Shown here in pieces: positions 8,344 to 16,691 of a DNA stretch of 64,000 nt. The DNA comes from Ruegeria sp. EL01. GTDB lineage: Bacteria > Pseudomonadota > Alphaproteobacteria > Rhodobacterales > Rhodobacteraceae. Where the stretch lies: the NCBI RefSeq assembly GCF_900313035.1, contig NZ_OMPS01000017.1, forward strand, positions 1 through 64,000. Reading direction: 5' to 3'. The notes under the pieces were generated by a model, which saw only the letters and a list, made by a program, of their open reading frames with translations, had not been told where the DNA came from and ran no database searches. Within the stretch, counting starts at the first letter, position 1; every line of letters starts with the position of its first letter. Made by a program: the position numbers and the translations under genes.

Positions 8344-9711
8344 ATGACAAAGTTTAACGAACTGAACCTGAACCCGAAGGTCCTCAAAGCCATTGAGGAA
8401 GCTGGATACGAAACCCCTACCCCGATTCAAGAAGGCGCTATTCCTGCCGCGCTTGAGGGGCGCGATGTTTTGGGCATTGCCCAAACGGGGACCGGCAAGA
8501 CCGCAAGTTTCACGCTGCCGATGATCACCCTGCTGGCACGCGGCCGGGCACGGGCGCGGATGCCGCGTTCGCTGGTGCTGTGCCCGACGCGGGAACTGGC
8601 TGCACAGGTGGCAGAAAATTTCGACACCTACGCCAAACATCTCAAGCTGACCAAAGCGCTGTTGATCGGTGGTGTCAGTTTCAAGGAACAAGACGCACTG
8701 ATCGACCGGGGTGTCGACGTGTTGATCGCCACTCCGGGCCGTCTGCTGGACCATTTCGAACGTGGCAAACTGCTGCTGACCGGCGTTCAGATCATGGTGG
8801 TGGACGAAGCCGACCGGATGCTCGACATGGGCTTTATCCCCGACATCGAACGCATCTTTTCGCTGACACCCTTCACCCGGCAGACGCTGTTCTTCTCGGC
8901 CACTATGGCGTCGGAGATCGAGCGGATCACCGACACGTTCCTGTCCGCCCCGACACGGGTCGAGGTTGCCCGTCAGGCCACCGCATCCGAGACGATCGAG
9001 CAGGGCGTGGTCATGTTCAAAGGCGGTCGCCGGGATCGCGAAGCCAGCCAGAAACGCAACGTATTGCGGGCGTTGATCGATGCTGAAGGTGAAAAATGCA
9101 CCAACGCGATCATCTTTTGCAACCGTAAGACCGATGTGGATATCTGCGCCAAGTCGCTGAAAAAACACGGGTATGATGCCGCCGCCATCCACGGTGATCT
9201 GGATCAATCCCAACGCACGAAAACGCTGGACGGATTCCGCGATGGAACCCTGCGCCTGCTGGTCGCCTCAGACGTGGCTGCACGCGGATTGGATGTGCCT
9301 TCAGTCAGCCATGTGATCAATTTCGACGTCCCCGGCCACCCCGAGGATTACGTCCACCGCATTGGCCGCACGGGCCGAGCCGGGCGCGAAGGCAAGGCGA
9401 TCACGATTTGCTCCTCTCGCGATGAAAAAGCGTTGGCAGCCGTCGAGAAGTTGATTCAGAAAGACATTCCGCGCCTCGACAACCCGATCCAAGCGGAAGA
9501 GCCAAAAGCCGAGGCGCCAAAGCCCGAGCGGAAACCCAGGGCAGCAGCCCCGAAAAAGACCGAAGAGAAGAAAATCGAACCCCGCAAAGACCCGGAGCCC
9601 AAAGGGCGCGGTCGTGGCCGCCGAAATGATCGCGGACCGGACGTAGTAGGTATGGGTGATCACCTGCCCAGCTTCATCGCGCTGAGCTTTGACGAGCGCC
9701 GCGCGGGTTAA
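8344..9711 (+). CDS. DEAD-box ATP-dependent RNA helicase, RhlE-like
   Basis: The 455-residue product has all DEAD-box motifs: Q motif TPTPIQ (25-30), Walker A AQTGTGKT (46-53), PTREL, VVDEADRMLD, SAT, and the HRIGRTGR motif VI. The C-terminal 80 residues form a disordered Lys/Pro/Glu-rich tail (for example PKAEAPKPERKPRAAAP) followed by a basic GRGRGRR segment, as in RhlE-type helicases that remodel rRNA or mRNA. The start at 8344 (MTKFNELNLN) is the family start; an in-frame ATG at 8329 is possible. The upstream open frame beginning at 8215 is not family-like. Confidence 0.9.
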   Translation: MTKFNELNLNPKVLKAIEEAGYETPTPIQEGAIPAALEGRDVLGIAQTGTGKTASFTLPMITLLARGRARARMPRSLVLCPTRELAAQVAENFDTYAKHLKLTKALLIGGVSFKEQDALIDRGVDVLIATPGRLLDHFERGKLLLTGVQIMVVDEADRMLDMGFIPDIERIFSLTPFTRQTLFFSATMASEIERITDTFLSAPTRVEVARQATASETIEQGVVMFKGGRRDREASQKRNVLRALIDAEGEKCTNAIIFCNRKTDVDICAKSLKKHGYDAAAIHGDLDQSQRTKTLDGFRDGTLRLLVASDVAARGLDVPSVSHVINFDVPGHPEDYVHRIGRTGRAGREGKAITICSSRDEKALAAVEKLIQKDIPRLDNPIQAEEPKAEAPKPERKPRAAAPKKTEEKKIEPRKDPEPKGRGRGRRNDRGPDVVGMGDHLPSFIALSFDERRAG

Positions 9712-9742
9712 ACCCGGTTGACGGCCGGACCTCTGGTCCGAC
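9703..9742. terminator. Paired hairpins between convergent genes
   Basis: Two small hairpins follow each other at the end of the helicase gene: CGGGTT-A-AACCCG, spanning its stop codon, and CGGACC-TCT-GGTCCG at 9726-9740. They lie between convergent genes and could end transcription from both sides. No T-run follows, so this is only terminator-like. Confidence 0.4.
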
Positions 9743-9743
9743 C

Positions 9744-10646
9744 CTAAATGGCCAGGACCAGCGCCAGAATCGACAGCCCCAACAACGCAATCCCGGCGAT
9801 CTCTCGCCGGGTAATCGTTTCCTTAAAGAACAACGTCGAGGCCAGCAGGCTCAGGATCAGTTCCACCTGCCCCAGCGCCTTGACATAGGCCGCGTTCTGC
9901 AAGCTGAACGCCCAGAACCAGCAGAATGACCCGCACAGACTGGTCAAACCGACGAAGATGCCGGTACGTCTCGTCTCCCAGACCGCACGCAATTCGGCCC
10001 GGTCTCGCCACATCAGCCAGAGCCACATGCTCAGGAACTGAAACGACACGACGGTTGCAAGTGTGATCAGGGCGCGAAACCATGCTTCGATCTCACCCAG
10101 TTCAAGTGAGGCTCCGCGATAGCTGACTGCGGAAAACGCGAACAACACGCCGGATCCAAGACCCAGTTGTGATGCGCGATTGGTCAGATGGCGCCACCAT
10201 GTTCCATCACCGCCGGGTGTCTTGGACAGCAACAAAACAGCCATAAGTCCCAGTAGAATGGCCACAAACGCCCCGGCCGATATGCCATCTCCAAGAACAA
10301 CAAACCCGACAATGGCCGTCTGGATCACTTCGGTCTTCTTGAAGGTAATCCCGACCGCAAAGTTGCGCTGTTTGAACAGGGCGACCACACAGATCGTCGC
10401 AAGGATCTGCGCGGTGCCCCCGATGACGACAAACATCCAGAACCGGACCGTTAGCTGCGGCAGCTCTGCGCCGGAGGTCTGGATCACGACGATCAGAGCC
10501 AAGATCGCCAGCGGCATCGAATAGGCAAACCGCGCGAATGTCGCCCCGGCGGCGGACAGTTTCACGCTGCTCAGCGATTTCTGCAACATGAAGCGCACGG
10601 TTTGAAACGTGGCCGCAGCAATGGCGACGGGAATCCATAAACTCAT
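9744..10646 (-). CDS. EamA/DMT-superfamily transporter
   Basis: The 300-residue integral membrane protein is organised as about ten hydrophobic segments in two EamA-like halves, the typical drug/metabolite transporter length and layout. It opens with MSLWIPVAIAAATFQTVRF and ends with helix ETITRREIAGIALLGLSILA. Such carriers export amino acids, metabolites or drugs; the substrate cannot be inferred. It lies 21 bases downstream of the desaturase gene on the same strand, so it may be the last gene of the DUF2061-desaturase transcription unit. Confidence 0.85.
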   Translation of the reverse strand: MSLWIPVAIAAATFQTVRFMLQKSLSSVKLSAAGATFARFAYSMPLAILALIVVIQTSGAELPQLTVRFWMFVVIGGTAQILATICVVALFKQRNFAVGITFKKTEVIQTAIVGFVVLGDGISAGAFVAILLGLMAVLLLSKTPGGDGTWWRHLTNRASQLGLGSGVLFAFSAVSYRGASLELGEIEAWFRALITLATVVSFQFLSMWLWLMWRDRAELRAVWETRRTGIFVGLTSLCGSFCWFWAFSLQNAAYVKALGQVELILSLLASTLFFKETITRREIAGIALLGLSILALVLAI

Positions 10647-10667
10647 GGCGTCCCTTGTGTCGCTTAA

Positions 10668-11570
10668 TCAGGACTTTGGCCAGAGAGGATGCGCCACCGG
10701 ATCTTTGGCATTCCAGAAATACTCTCGGAAGATCTGCCAATAGGATCCATACACATAAGCCTCGTTACAGGCCTGATACCGCTCTTTCCCTGCCCGATAG
10801 AGCGCGGGCAATCGATACCAGGGTGCGGCTGGGTTCATGTGATGAACAACGTGCAGGTTATTGTTCAGAAATAGAAATGCCAACAATCCACGATCTTCGA
10901 CAATAACCGATCGCGCCCGGGATCTTTCGTGCGCACGGTGCTCAAGGAAGGTGCGGATTTTAACCAGTCCCAAGCCGATATAGGCAGCGGCGACAAAGGC
11001 CCCAACCGGCATAGCCGACTGCGTCACGATCCAAAGAACCACCACTATTCCGGGCAAATGTAGCGCCCAGGCCAGCAAGACGGCCTTATCGCCTCGTACA
11101 GCACCGCGCCACTCATCCCGCAGGAACGCGACCTGCCCAATGGCCGGGCCCAGAACAACACGGCCCAGCAATGTGTTGTTGGCTGTGTACAGACGCTTTT
11201 GCCATGCGAACAAACCGCTCCAGACCTGCGGGTCCAGATAGTTGGATTCTGGATCATCGTAAGGGTCCGTCAGGTTGGCATCCTGATGATGTGCCAGATG
11301 CAAATCCCGGAATCGGTTGAATGGTATGAACAGCGTCAGTGGCAACGCCATCAGTGCTTCATTCAGCCATGTGGCGCGGAACGGATGCCCATGCAGCGCC
11401 TCATGCGTTAGCGACGAATGCAGCGCCGCGACCAACCCCATCGCTGGAATGGCCAGCCACAGCGACCAGCTTGCAAGCCAGAACACAACCGACAGCCATG
11501 CTGCATAGCAGGCAACGATCAGGACAAATGTTCCCCACTCGGGGGAATTGGGCCGCGTCGGTTCAGCCAT
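10668..11570 (-). CDS. Membrane fatty acid desaturase family protein
   Basis: This is a di-iron membrane desaturase of 300 residues. The histidine clusters are HSSLTHEALHGH (51-62), HLAHHQD (91-97) and HVVHHMNP (about 240), separated by hydrophobic segments. The family introduces double bonds or hydroxyls into acyl lipids or related substrates, and the exact substrate is unknown. The start overlaps the end of the DUF2061 gene by eight bases, indicating coupling. A Cro/CI-type regulator is encoded divergently just upstream, so the unit may be regulated by membrane state. A second, different desaturase is encoded at 45.5 kb. Confidence 0.85.
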   Translation of the reverse strand: MAEPTRPNSPEWGTFVLIVACYAAWLSVVFWLASWSLWLAIPAMGLVAALHSSLTHEALHGHPFRATWLNEALMALPLTLFIPFNRFRDLHLAHHQDANLTDPYDDPESNYLDPQVWSGLFAWQKRLYTANNTLLGRVVLGPAIGQVAFLRDEWRGAVRGDKAVLLAWALHLPGIVVVLWIVTQSAMPVGAFVAAAYIGLGLVKIRTFLEHRAHERSRARSVIVEDRGLLAFLFLNNNLHVVHHMNPAAPWYRLPALYRAGKERYQACNEAYVYGSYWQIFREYFWNAKDPVAHPLWPKS

Positions 11571-11778
11571 TGCGGCCCCACGAAATCCCCGCCCAGACGC
11601 GTTCGTAGACCACGTACATCGTCAGACCGATGGCTGTATTGACCAAGGCGACGGCGCCGCCAACAGCGGCAGAGCCTGTGGCGATCAGGCCAACAGCCGT
11701 CATGACGGCCAAGCCCATCGCATTCCAAACAACTGCCTTCACGACAGATCTTCGTCGCGTCTCCATTCCAGACCCCAT
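11563..11778 (-). CDS. DUF2061 small membrane protein
   Basis: The 71-residue protein has two hydrophobic segments and the DUF2061 pattern RRSVVKAVVWNAMGL followed by ALVNTAIGLTMYVVYERVW. Function is not established for the family. It is the first gene of a coupled unit with the desaturase (eight-base overlap), which hints at a role in membrane lipid modification. The start may instead be the in-frame ATG at 11766 (METRRR). Only 95 bases separate it from the divergent regulator. Confidence 0.75.
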   Translation of the reverse strand: MGSGMETRRRSVVKAVVWNAMGLAVMTAVGLIATGSAAVGGAVALVNTAIGLTMYVVYERVWAGISWGRNG

Positions 11779-11835
11779 TTTTATTGTTCTGCAAAAGCGT
11801 TACAGACCACGCCTCATGTGGGGAATTCTGAATAT

Positions 11836-11869
11836 GATTAACAAAACTAATCGTTCATGATATTTATCA
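11836..11869. promoter_or_regulatory. Candidate operator between DUF2061/desaturase and XRE regulator
   Basis: The AT-rich gap between the divergent genes holds two inverted repeats: GATTA-n7-TAATC at 11836-11852, and the perfect 12-bp palindrome TGATATTTATCA at 11858-11869, which ends four bases before the regulator ATG. Cro/CI-type repressors bind such sites, so autoregulation and control of the desaturase unit are plausible. This is inference from position and symmetry. Confidence 0.4.
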
Positions 11870-11873
11870 CCAC

Positions 11874-12752
11874 ATGCCTGATAAAATCGACAAACGAGAT
11901 CGTGCCGCTCAATTCCGCCTCCGGCTGGCCCGCGCCATGGAAGACCGGCAGATGAGTCAAAGCGCGCTGGCGCGCAGCATTGGCGTGGATCGGTCCACCG
12001 TCTCGCAACTTCTCACAGATGCAGGGGCGCGCCTTCCCAATGCCCATGTGGTGGGCAGTTGCGCCTCGGCCCTTGGTGTGTCCGCTGATTGGTTGCTGAG
12101 CCTGTCGAACCGACCCGAAAGTGCGGCAGAACTGCTGGCAAGCTCGCTTAGCATGGCAGAAGCGCCGCGTGCGCTGGTCGATGAACGCATCTTTGAATGG
12201 CATCAGGAGGCTGCGGGTTACAAAATTCGCTATGTCCCGGCCACCCTGCCCGACATGTTGAAAACCCGCGCGGTGCTGGAATGGGAATACGCACCGCATC
12301 TGGGTCGGACCGCCGACCAGGCCATCGGCGCGTCTGAGGACCGTTTGAAATGGATGCGCAGCGCGCAGTCGGACTATGAAATTGCGATGCCGCTCTATGA
12401 AATTCACAGCTTTGCTTATGCTGCCGGGTATTATGAAGGTCTGCCGCTGCACGTCCGGTTGGACCAGATCGACCATCTGCTGGATCTGTGTGAACAGCTT
12501 TACCCGCGCATGCGAATCTATCTGTTTGATGCCAAACGGCTTTATTCCGCCCCTGTAACGATCTTTGGCCCATTGCTGTGCGTGTTCTATGCCGGAAGCC
12601 ACTACATGGCCTTCCGCGACCGCGACCGGATCGAGATTTTCACCCGTCATTTTGACACGCTTGTGCGCGAGGCCGATCTGACAGCACGGGACTTTCCGAC
12701 GCATCTGCGGAGCCTGCGAACGGCGATTTCCGGCCAATCAAAGACGAGGTGA
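11874..12752 (+). CDS. XRE-family (Cro/CI) transcriptional regulator
   Basis: The 292-residue protein has an N-terminal helix-turn-helix at about residues 16-70 (MSQSALARSIGVDRSTVSQL) and a longer C-terminal domain that I do not recognise (about 90-280), probably a ligand or lipid-status sensor. It is divergent from the DUF2061-desaturase unit and only 95 bases away, so it is the likely regulator of that unit. The ATG at 11874 lacks a clear Shine-Dalgarno and sits next to a palindrome, which suggests tight autoregulation. Confidence 0.8.
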   Translation: MPDKIDKRDRAAQFRLRLARAMEDRQMSQSALARSIGVDRSTVSQLLTDAGARLPNAHVVGSCASALGVSADWLLSLSNRPESAAELLASSLSMAEAPRALVDERIFEWHQEAAGYKIRYVPATLPDMLKTRAVLEWEYAPHLGRTADQAIGASEDRLKWMRSAQSDYEIAMPLYEIHSFAYAAGYYEGLPLHVRLDQIDHLLDLCEQLYPRMRIYLFDAKRLYSAPVTIFGPLLCVFYAGSHYMAFRDRDRIEIFTRHFDTLVREADLTARDFPTHLRSLRTAISGQSKTR

Positions 12753-12831
12753 TGCAGCAGCGTGCAACCTGTGGTATTGTCACCCGGCGCGAACCTTCGG
12801 GTGATCCAACCAAAGACGGAGGATATCAGGA

Positions 12832-13014
12832 ATGGACGCACTCAAAACCGCTCAATACGCACGTGCCTTGTACACCGCCCATGGCGACCGGGCCGAGGCG
12901 GAAGCTGCGCAAAAGATGCGCGAATGCGAAGCCGCCGGAAACCGCCAACAAGCGCAGGATTGGCAAGCTGTCCGCCAGTCAATCCGCCAGAGTCGCGGCC
13001 CAAATCAAGGCTGA
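12832..13014 (+). CDS. Small hypothetical protein
   Basis: The 60-residue, highly helical, charged protein begins MDALKTAQYARALYTAHGD and is rich in Ala, Gln, Arg and Glu. A strong GGAGG lies about ten bases before the ATG, which supports it being translated. It has no signal peptide or membrane segment. It follows the XRE regulator on the same strand with a gap of about 80 bases and is convergent with the carnitine-operon SDR. Function unknown. Confidence 0.6.
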   Translation: MDALKTAQYARALYTAHGDRAEAEAAQKMRECEAAGNRQQAQDWQAVRQSIRQSRGPNQG

Positions 13015-13020
13015 CGGCGC

Positions 13021-13782
13021 CTAAAGCTTCGGGTCAGGATTGACCGTGTGACCATCCACCGCGATCACCTGACCCGACACCAGCCGCGCAGCGTCTGAGG
13101 CTAGGAAAACGGCCATATTGGCAATGTCCTGCGCCTCGACAAACCGGCCCATCGACGTACCAGAGGCATACCCCGCATATACCTGATCCCGGGTCATGCC
13201 CTTGGCGGCGGCTTCACGCTGCAAGACACCTTCCATGCGGGGGCCTTCGACCGAACCCGGGCAGATCACGTTGCATCGCACGCCGTGCGGCCCAAGCTCC
13301 ATAGCCAAAGTTTTTCCTAAACCCACCATGCCCCATTTCGCTGCCGCATACGGCGCGCGATTGGGATATCCGTACTGACCTGCGGTCGACGCAGTGATCA
13401 GTACAGCTCCACTGCCTTGTCTCTTCAACATCGGGGTGGCGTGTTTAGTGCACAAAAATGCGCCCTCAAGATTGACAGAAAGGCATGTTTGCCAATCCTT
13501 TAACGTCACATCTTCAACCATCGCTGTTGGCCCTGCGATACCCGCATTCGCGCACAAGGCATCCAACCCACCCCATTTGGCATCAATCGCTTCAAACACT
13601 CCGGCAACGGCACCTTCATCCGACACATCAACCTCTGCCGTCATCCAGTGAGAGGGGCAATCGCCGAGCGCTTTTGGATCCACATCCGCCACCCAGACCT
13701 GCCATCCAGCCGCGTCGAACGCCTCGGCCATCGCCCGTCCAACGCCCGAGGCGCCTGCGGTGATCAGAACACGGCCGCTCAT
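13021..13782 (-). CDS. Short-chain dehydrogenase in carnitine operon
   Basis: This is a classical SDR of 253 residues with TAGASGVG (8-15), NAGIAG (79-84), catalytic Ser132 and YAAAK (Tyr145, Lys149), and a C-terminal VSGQVIAVDGHTVN. It overlaps the carnitine dehydrogenase fusion gene by four bases, so it is translated with it. Its substrate is unclear; a role in oxidising a carnitine-related hydroxy acid or in handling the acetoacetate product is plausible. It is the last gene of the operon that begins with the BKACE gene. Confidence 0.8.
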   Translation of the reverse strand: MSGRVLITAGASGVGRAMAEAFDAAGWQVWVADVDPKALGDCPSHWMTAEVDVSDEGAVAGVFEAIDAKWGGLDALCANAGIAGPTAMVEDVTLKDWQTCLSVNLEGAFLCTKHATPMLKRQGSGAVLITASTAGQYGYPNRAPYAAAKWGMVGLGKTLAMELGPHGVRCNVICPGSVEGPRMEGVLQREAAAKGMTRDQVYAGYASGTSMGRFVEAQDIANMAVFLASDAARLVSGQVIAVDGHTVNPDPKL

Positions 13783-15245
13783 GCGGGCTTCCGGATCGCG
13801 GCCCCGGCCCCTTCGGGATAAGGCAACCCAACTTGTGCCTTGGCAACGCGGGCCATTGCAGCCTCGATCTCTGCCGATGGCGCACTCGGGCGGCGGGTTT
13901 CTAGGCTGACATGCAGCAGAAAGCTTTCACCCGTCGCCAACAGTTTGTCGCCCTCAAACATGCTGTGGAACACATGCAGTTTCTTGCCGGCTCCCAGCAG
14001 CATCTGGGTCCGCACTTCGATCTTCGCGCCAGCCCGGACCTCATCGACATAGCGGATATGGTTTTCTGCGGTGAAATAGCTGCCGCCCGAGGTAATATAG
14101 TCGGCGTCGCAGCCGAGTATCTCCATGAACCGGTCTGTCGCGGCGGCAAACGCCTCAAGATACCGCGCCTCGTTCATATGGCCGTTGTAATCCGTCCAAT
14201 CCAGCGGCACGGCGCGCGCCAGAGTCAGGATCGGCTGACTCAGATCCGCTTGCTCCAGCGTCGGCAACGCCCCGGGTTTCAGCGCCAGATCATGCTGGTT
14301 CAGCACCGCACCTGCGCCCCAGTTCTGCGCCTTGAGCGCCCGCATCATGCCGACAAGGTTGTTGTCGCGGATACGTTCCAATTCGCGGATCGAATGCATC
14401 CCCGATTGCGCGTCGGATTGATCGGCGATCATATCGACCAACTCATCGGTGAACTCGGGCACATCCATCAGCTTGGTCCAGGGCCATTTCAGCGCCGGGC
14501 CAAACTGCGCCATAAAATGCCGCATCCCAGCCTCTCCGCCGGCGACACGGTAGGTCTCGAACAGGCCCATCTGCGCCCAGCGGATGCCAAAGCCCATGCG
14601 GATCGCCTCGTCAATCTCTTCGGTCGTGGCTACACCGTCTTTGACCAACCACAGCGCCTCACGCCACACAGCCTCAAGAAACCGGTCGGCAATATGCGCG
14701 TCGATTTCTTTCTTCACATGCAACGGGAAGAACCCGACGGAGGTCAGTAGGTCTTTGGCTCGCTCAATCATCTCGGGCGGGTTTGCTTCAGTCGGCACCA
14801 ATTCAATCAAGGGCAGCAGGTAAACCGGGTTGAACGGATGCGTGACCACAATCTGTTCGGGTCGCAGCGCGCCCTCCTGCAGTTCCGACGGTTTGAACCC
14901 GCTGGTCGAAGAACCGATGATCGCGGTCGGTTCACACGCGTCCTGCAACCCTTTGTAGACTTTCAATTTCAAGTCCAACCGTTCCGGCACGCTTTCCTGA
15001 ATCCACTTAGCGCCAGGCACAGCCTCAGCCATGTCGTCATGAAAGGTCAGCGCGCCCTCAGGCGGCAATGGCACGTCGCTGAGCCCGGGCAAAGACCGGC
15101 GCGCATTGTCCAGAACCTCGCCAATCTTCCGGGCAGCTTCCGGATCCGGGTCGAACACCCGCACATCCCAGCCGTTCAGGAGAAACCGGGCGGCCCATCC
15201 GCCCCCGATCACGCCACCACCAATGATTGCTGCTGTATTTGTCAT
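13779..15245 (-). CDS. cdhA: L-carnitine 3-dehydrogenase fused to betainyl-CoA thioesterase
   Basis: The 488-residue fusion has an NAD-binding Rossmann start GGGVIGGG (9-16) and the 3-hydroxyacyl-CoA dehydrogenase-like catalytic THPFNP (135-140). Its helical C-domain runs to about 320, followed by a hotdog thioesterase domain (341-450) with DYNGHMN (352-358). The first half oxidises L-carnitine to dehydrocarnitine. The second hydrolyses betainyl-CoA to glycine betaine and CoA, as described for rhizobial enzymes. The ATG at 15245 (MTNTAAIIGG) is the family start; the upstream open frame is not family-like. The gene lies between the small Cys-rich gene and the SDR in one operon. Confidence 0.9.
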   Translation of the reverse strand: MTNTAAIIGGGVIGGGWAARFLLNGWDVRVFDPDPEAARKIGEVLDNARRSLPGLSDVPLPPEGALTFHDDMAEAVPGAKWIQESVPERLDLKLKVYKGLQDACEPTAIIGSSTSGFKPSELQEGALRPEQIVVTHPFNPVYLLPLIELVPTEANPPEMIERAKDLLTSVGFFPLHVKKEIDAHIADRFLEAVWREALWLVKDGVATTEEIDEAIRMGFGIRWAQMGLFETYRVAGGEAGMRHFMAQFGPALKWPWTKLMDVPEFTDELVDMIADQSDAQSGMHSIRELERIRDNNLVGMMRALKAQNWGAGAVLNQHDLALKPGALPTLEQADLSQPILTLARAVPLDWTDYNGHMNEARYLEAFAAATDRFMEILGCDADYITSGGSYFTAENHIRYVDEVRAGAKIEVRTQMLLGAGKKLHVFHSMFEGDKLLATGESFLLHVSLETRRPSAPSAEIEAAMARVAKAQVGLPYPEGAGAAIRKPA

Positions 15246-15253
15246 GCTGTCCT

Positions 15254-15583
15254 CTAATCGATACAGATCGTTTGCAGGCGACCCACCCGGTCCAGATGCG
15301 AAATACATCCGAATTGCGGGGTGACCGCGCTGCATTGTTTTGTGTCTGACAGGCAAAACCCGACACATTCAGATGCCGTTTCGCAAGTCTTGCCCGCGTC
15401 CGGCAGCGGCAGGATACAGACATGGCTGCGCGCCCGACCGGCAACTTCATAGGTACCGCCCTTTGCTTCGCAGACCTGTTTGCCCGACGCATTGGGCTTG
15501 TCCGCACCCGGTTGAATGTCGGTCTGACAGCTTGCCTGAATCGCGAAACTCAAAAAGAGCATCGTCGCAGTGATCAACCGCAT
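15254..15583 (-). CDS. Small secreted Cys-rich protein in carnitine operon
   Basis: The 109-residue product has a signal peptide (MRLITATMLFLSFAIQAS, then C) and nine or so further-spaced cysteines (QVC, HVC, KTC, SEC, GFC, KQC, FGC, TIC), suggesting a disulfide-stabilised periplasmic or lipid-anchored protein. The QASC junction is a poor lipobox, so lipidation is uncertain. AAGGAG lies 8 bases before the ATG at 15583, which decides the start. It ends nine bases before the carnitine dehydrogenase start and follows the BKACE gene, so it is embedded in the operon. I do not recognise a family. Confidence 0.65.
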   Translation of the reverse strand: MRLITATMLFLSFAIQASCQTDIQPGADKPNASGKQVCEAKGGTYEVAGRARSHVCILPLPDAGKTCETASECVGFCLSDTKQCSAVTPQFGCISHLDRVGRLQTICID

Positions 15584-15644
15584 GTTCAGCTCCTTGTTCC
15601 AGCGCACCTGCCCGCCAACGGTCCGCTCAGTGCCTCGGACCCCT

Positions 15645-16559
15645 TCAACTTTTGGGTGCCCGCTTGGTCAGACCCAGTTTCTCACGTACTTCTTGCGGTC
15701 CGATCACCCGCGCACCCATGTTTTCGATGATGTTTGCGGCCCGCTCGACCAATTGCCAGTTCTCGGCCAGCACGCCTTTTTCCAGCCACAAGTTGTCTTC
15801 CAGACCAACCCGTACATTGCCACCGGCCAGGACCGAGGCTGCCACATAGGCCATCTCATTGCGCCCCAGCGAAAACGCACTGAACGTCCAGTCGTCGGGC
15901 ACGTTGTTCACCATCGCCATGAAGGTGTTCAGATCATCCGGCGCGCCCCATGGCACACCCATGCACAGCTGCACCAAAGCGTTGGGTTCCAGAACACCTT
16001 CTTTCACCAATTGTTTGGCAAACCAAAGATGGCCCGTGTCAAAGGCCTCGATCTCGGGCTTCACACCCAGATCAGTCATCAGTTGCCCCATGGCCCGCAA
16101 AGCGCCCGGCGTGTTGGTCATTACATAATCGGCCTCGGCAAAGTTCATGGTGCCGCAATCCAGCGTGCAGATCTCGGGCAGGCATTCGGCCACGTGGGCC
16201 ACACGCTCGGTCGCACCAACCAGATCGGTTCCCGCCTCAGCCAACGGCAGCGGGATTTCCACCCCCCCGAACACCATATCGCCGCCCATGCCCGCCGTCA
16301 GGTTCAGCACAGCATCGACATCGGCGTCGCGAATACGATCCGTCACCTCGCGGTACAGCGCCAAATCACGCGAGGGGGCCCCGGTTTCAGGATCACGCAC
16401 ATGGCAATGCACAATGGCGGCGCCCGCCTTGGCTGCAGCAATCGCGCTATCGGCAATTTGCGCCGGTGAGCGCGGTACATGAGGGCTGCGATCCTGTGTC
16501 CCGCCCGAGCCTGTGACAGCGCAAGTGATGAAGACGTCGTGGTTCATTTCCAACGGCAT
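15645..16559 (-). CDS. cdhC: Beta-keto acid cleavage enzyme (BKACE/DUF849), dehydrocarnitine type
   Basis: The 304-residue DUF849 TIM-barrel protein has metal-binding HCHVRD (about 50-55), FDTGHLW and the family block LNLTAGMGGDMVFGGVE. BKACE enzymes condense a beta-keto acid with acetyl-CoA. In carnitine clusters they convert dehydrocarnitine to betainyl-CoA and acetoacetate. The fused thioesterase downstream would then release betaine, so context assigns the substrate. The ATG at 16559 is used, but MNHDVF at 16547 is possible. It is divergent from the CdhR-type regulator. Confidence 0.88.
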   Translation of the reverse strand: MPLEMNHDVFITCAVTGSGGTQDRSPHVPRSPAQIADSAIAAAKAGAAIVHCHVRDPETGAPSRDLALYREVTDRIRDADVDAVLNLTAGMGGDMVFGGVEIPLPLAEAGTDLVGATERVAHVAECLPEICTLDCGTMNFAEADYVMTNTPGALRAMGQLMTDLGVKPEIEAFDTGHLWFAKQLVKEGVLEPNALVQLCMGVPWGAPDDLNTFMAMVNNVPDDWTFSAFSLGRNEMAYVAASVLAGGNVRVGLEDNLWLEKGVLAENWQLVERAANIIENMGARVIGPQEVREKLGLTKRAPKS

Positions 16560-16691
16560 GATGTTTTCCCCAAGTTATACCGAGGTCTGCCATGAGTTTT
16601 CCCCAGACTTCTCCCCGGATTCCGATTTGCGTCAGTGTCAACTCTGGCGCAGCCTTAGCGGAACAACTTGGCAATATGCGAATCAGACTTG

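Noticed and set aside
8317..9213. A 298-codon frame opposite the DEAD-box helicase gene
   Set aside because: It is antisense to a conserved gene and its peptide has no recognisable motif.
11847..12737. A 296-codon frame opposite the XRE regulator
   Set aside because: The plus-strand frame has clear helix-turn-helix sequence; the other is a shadow.
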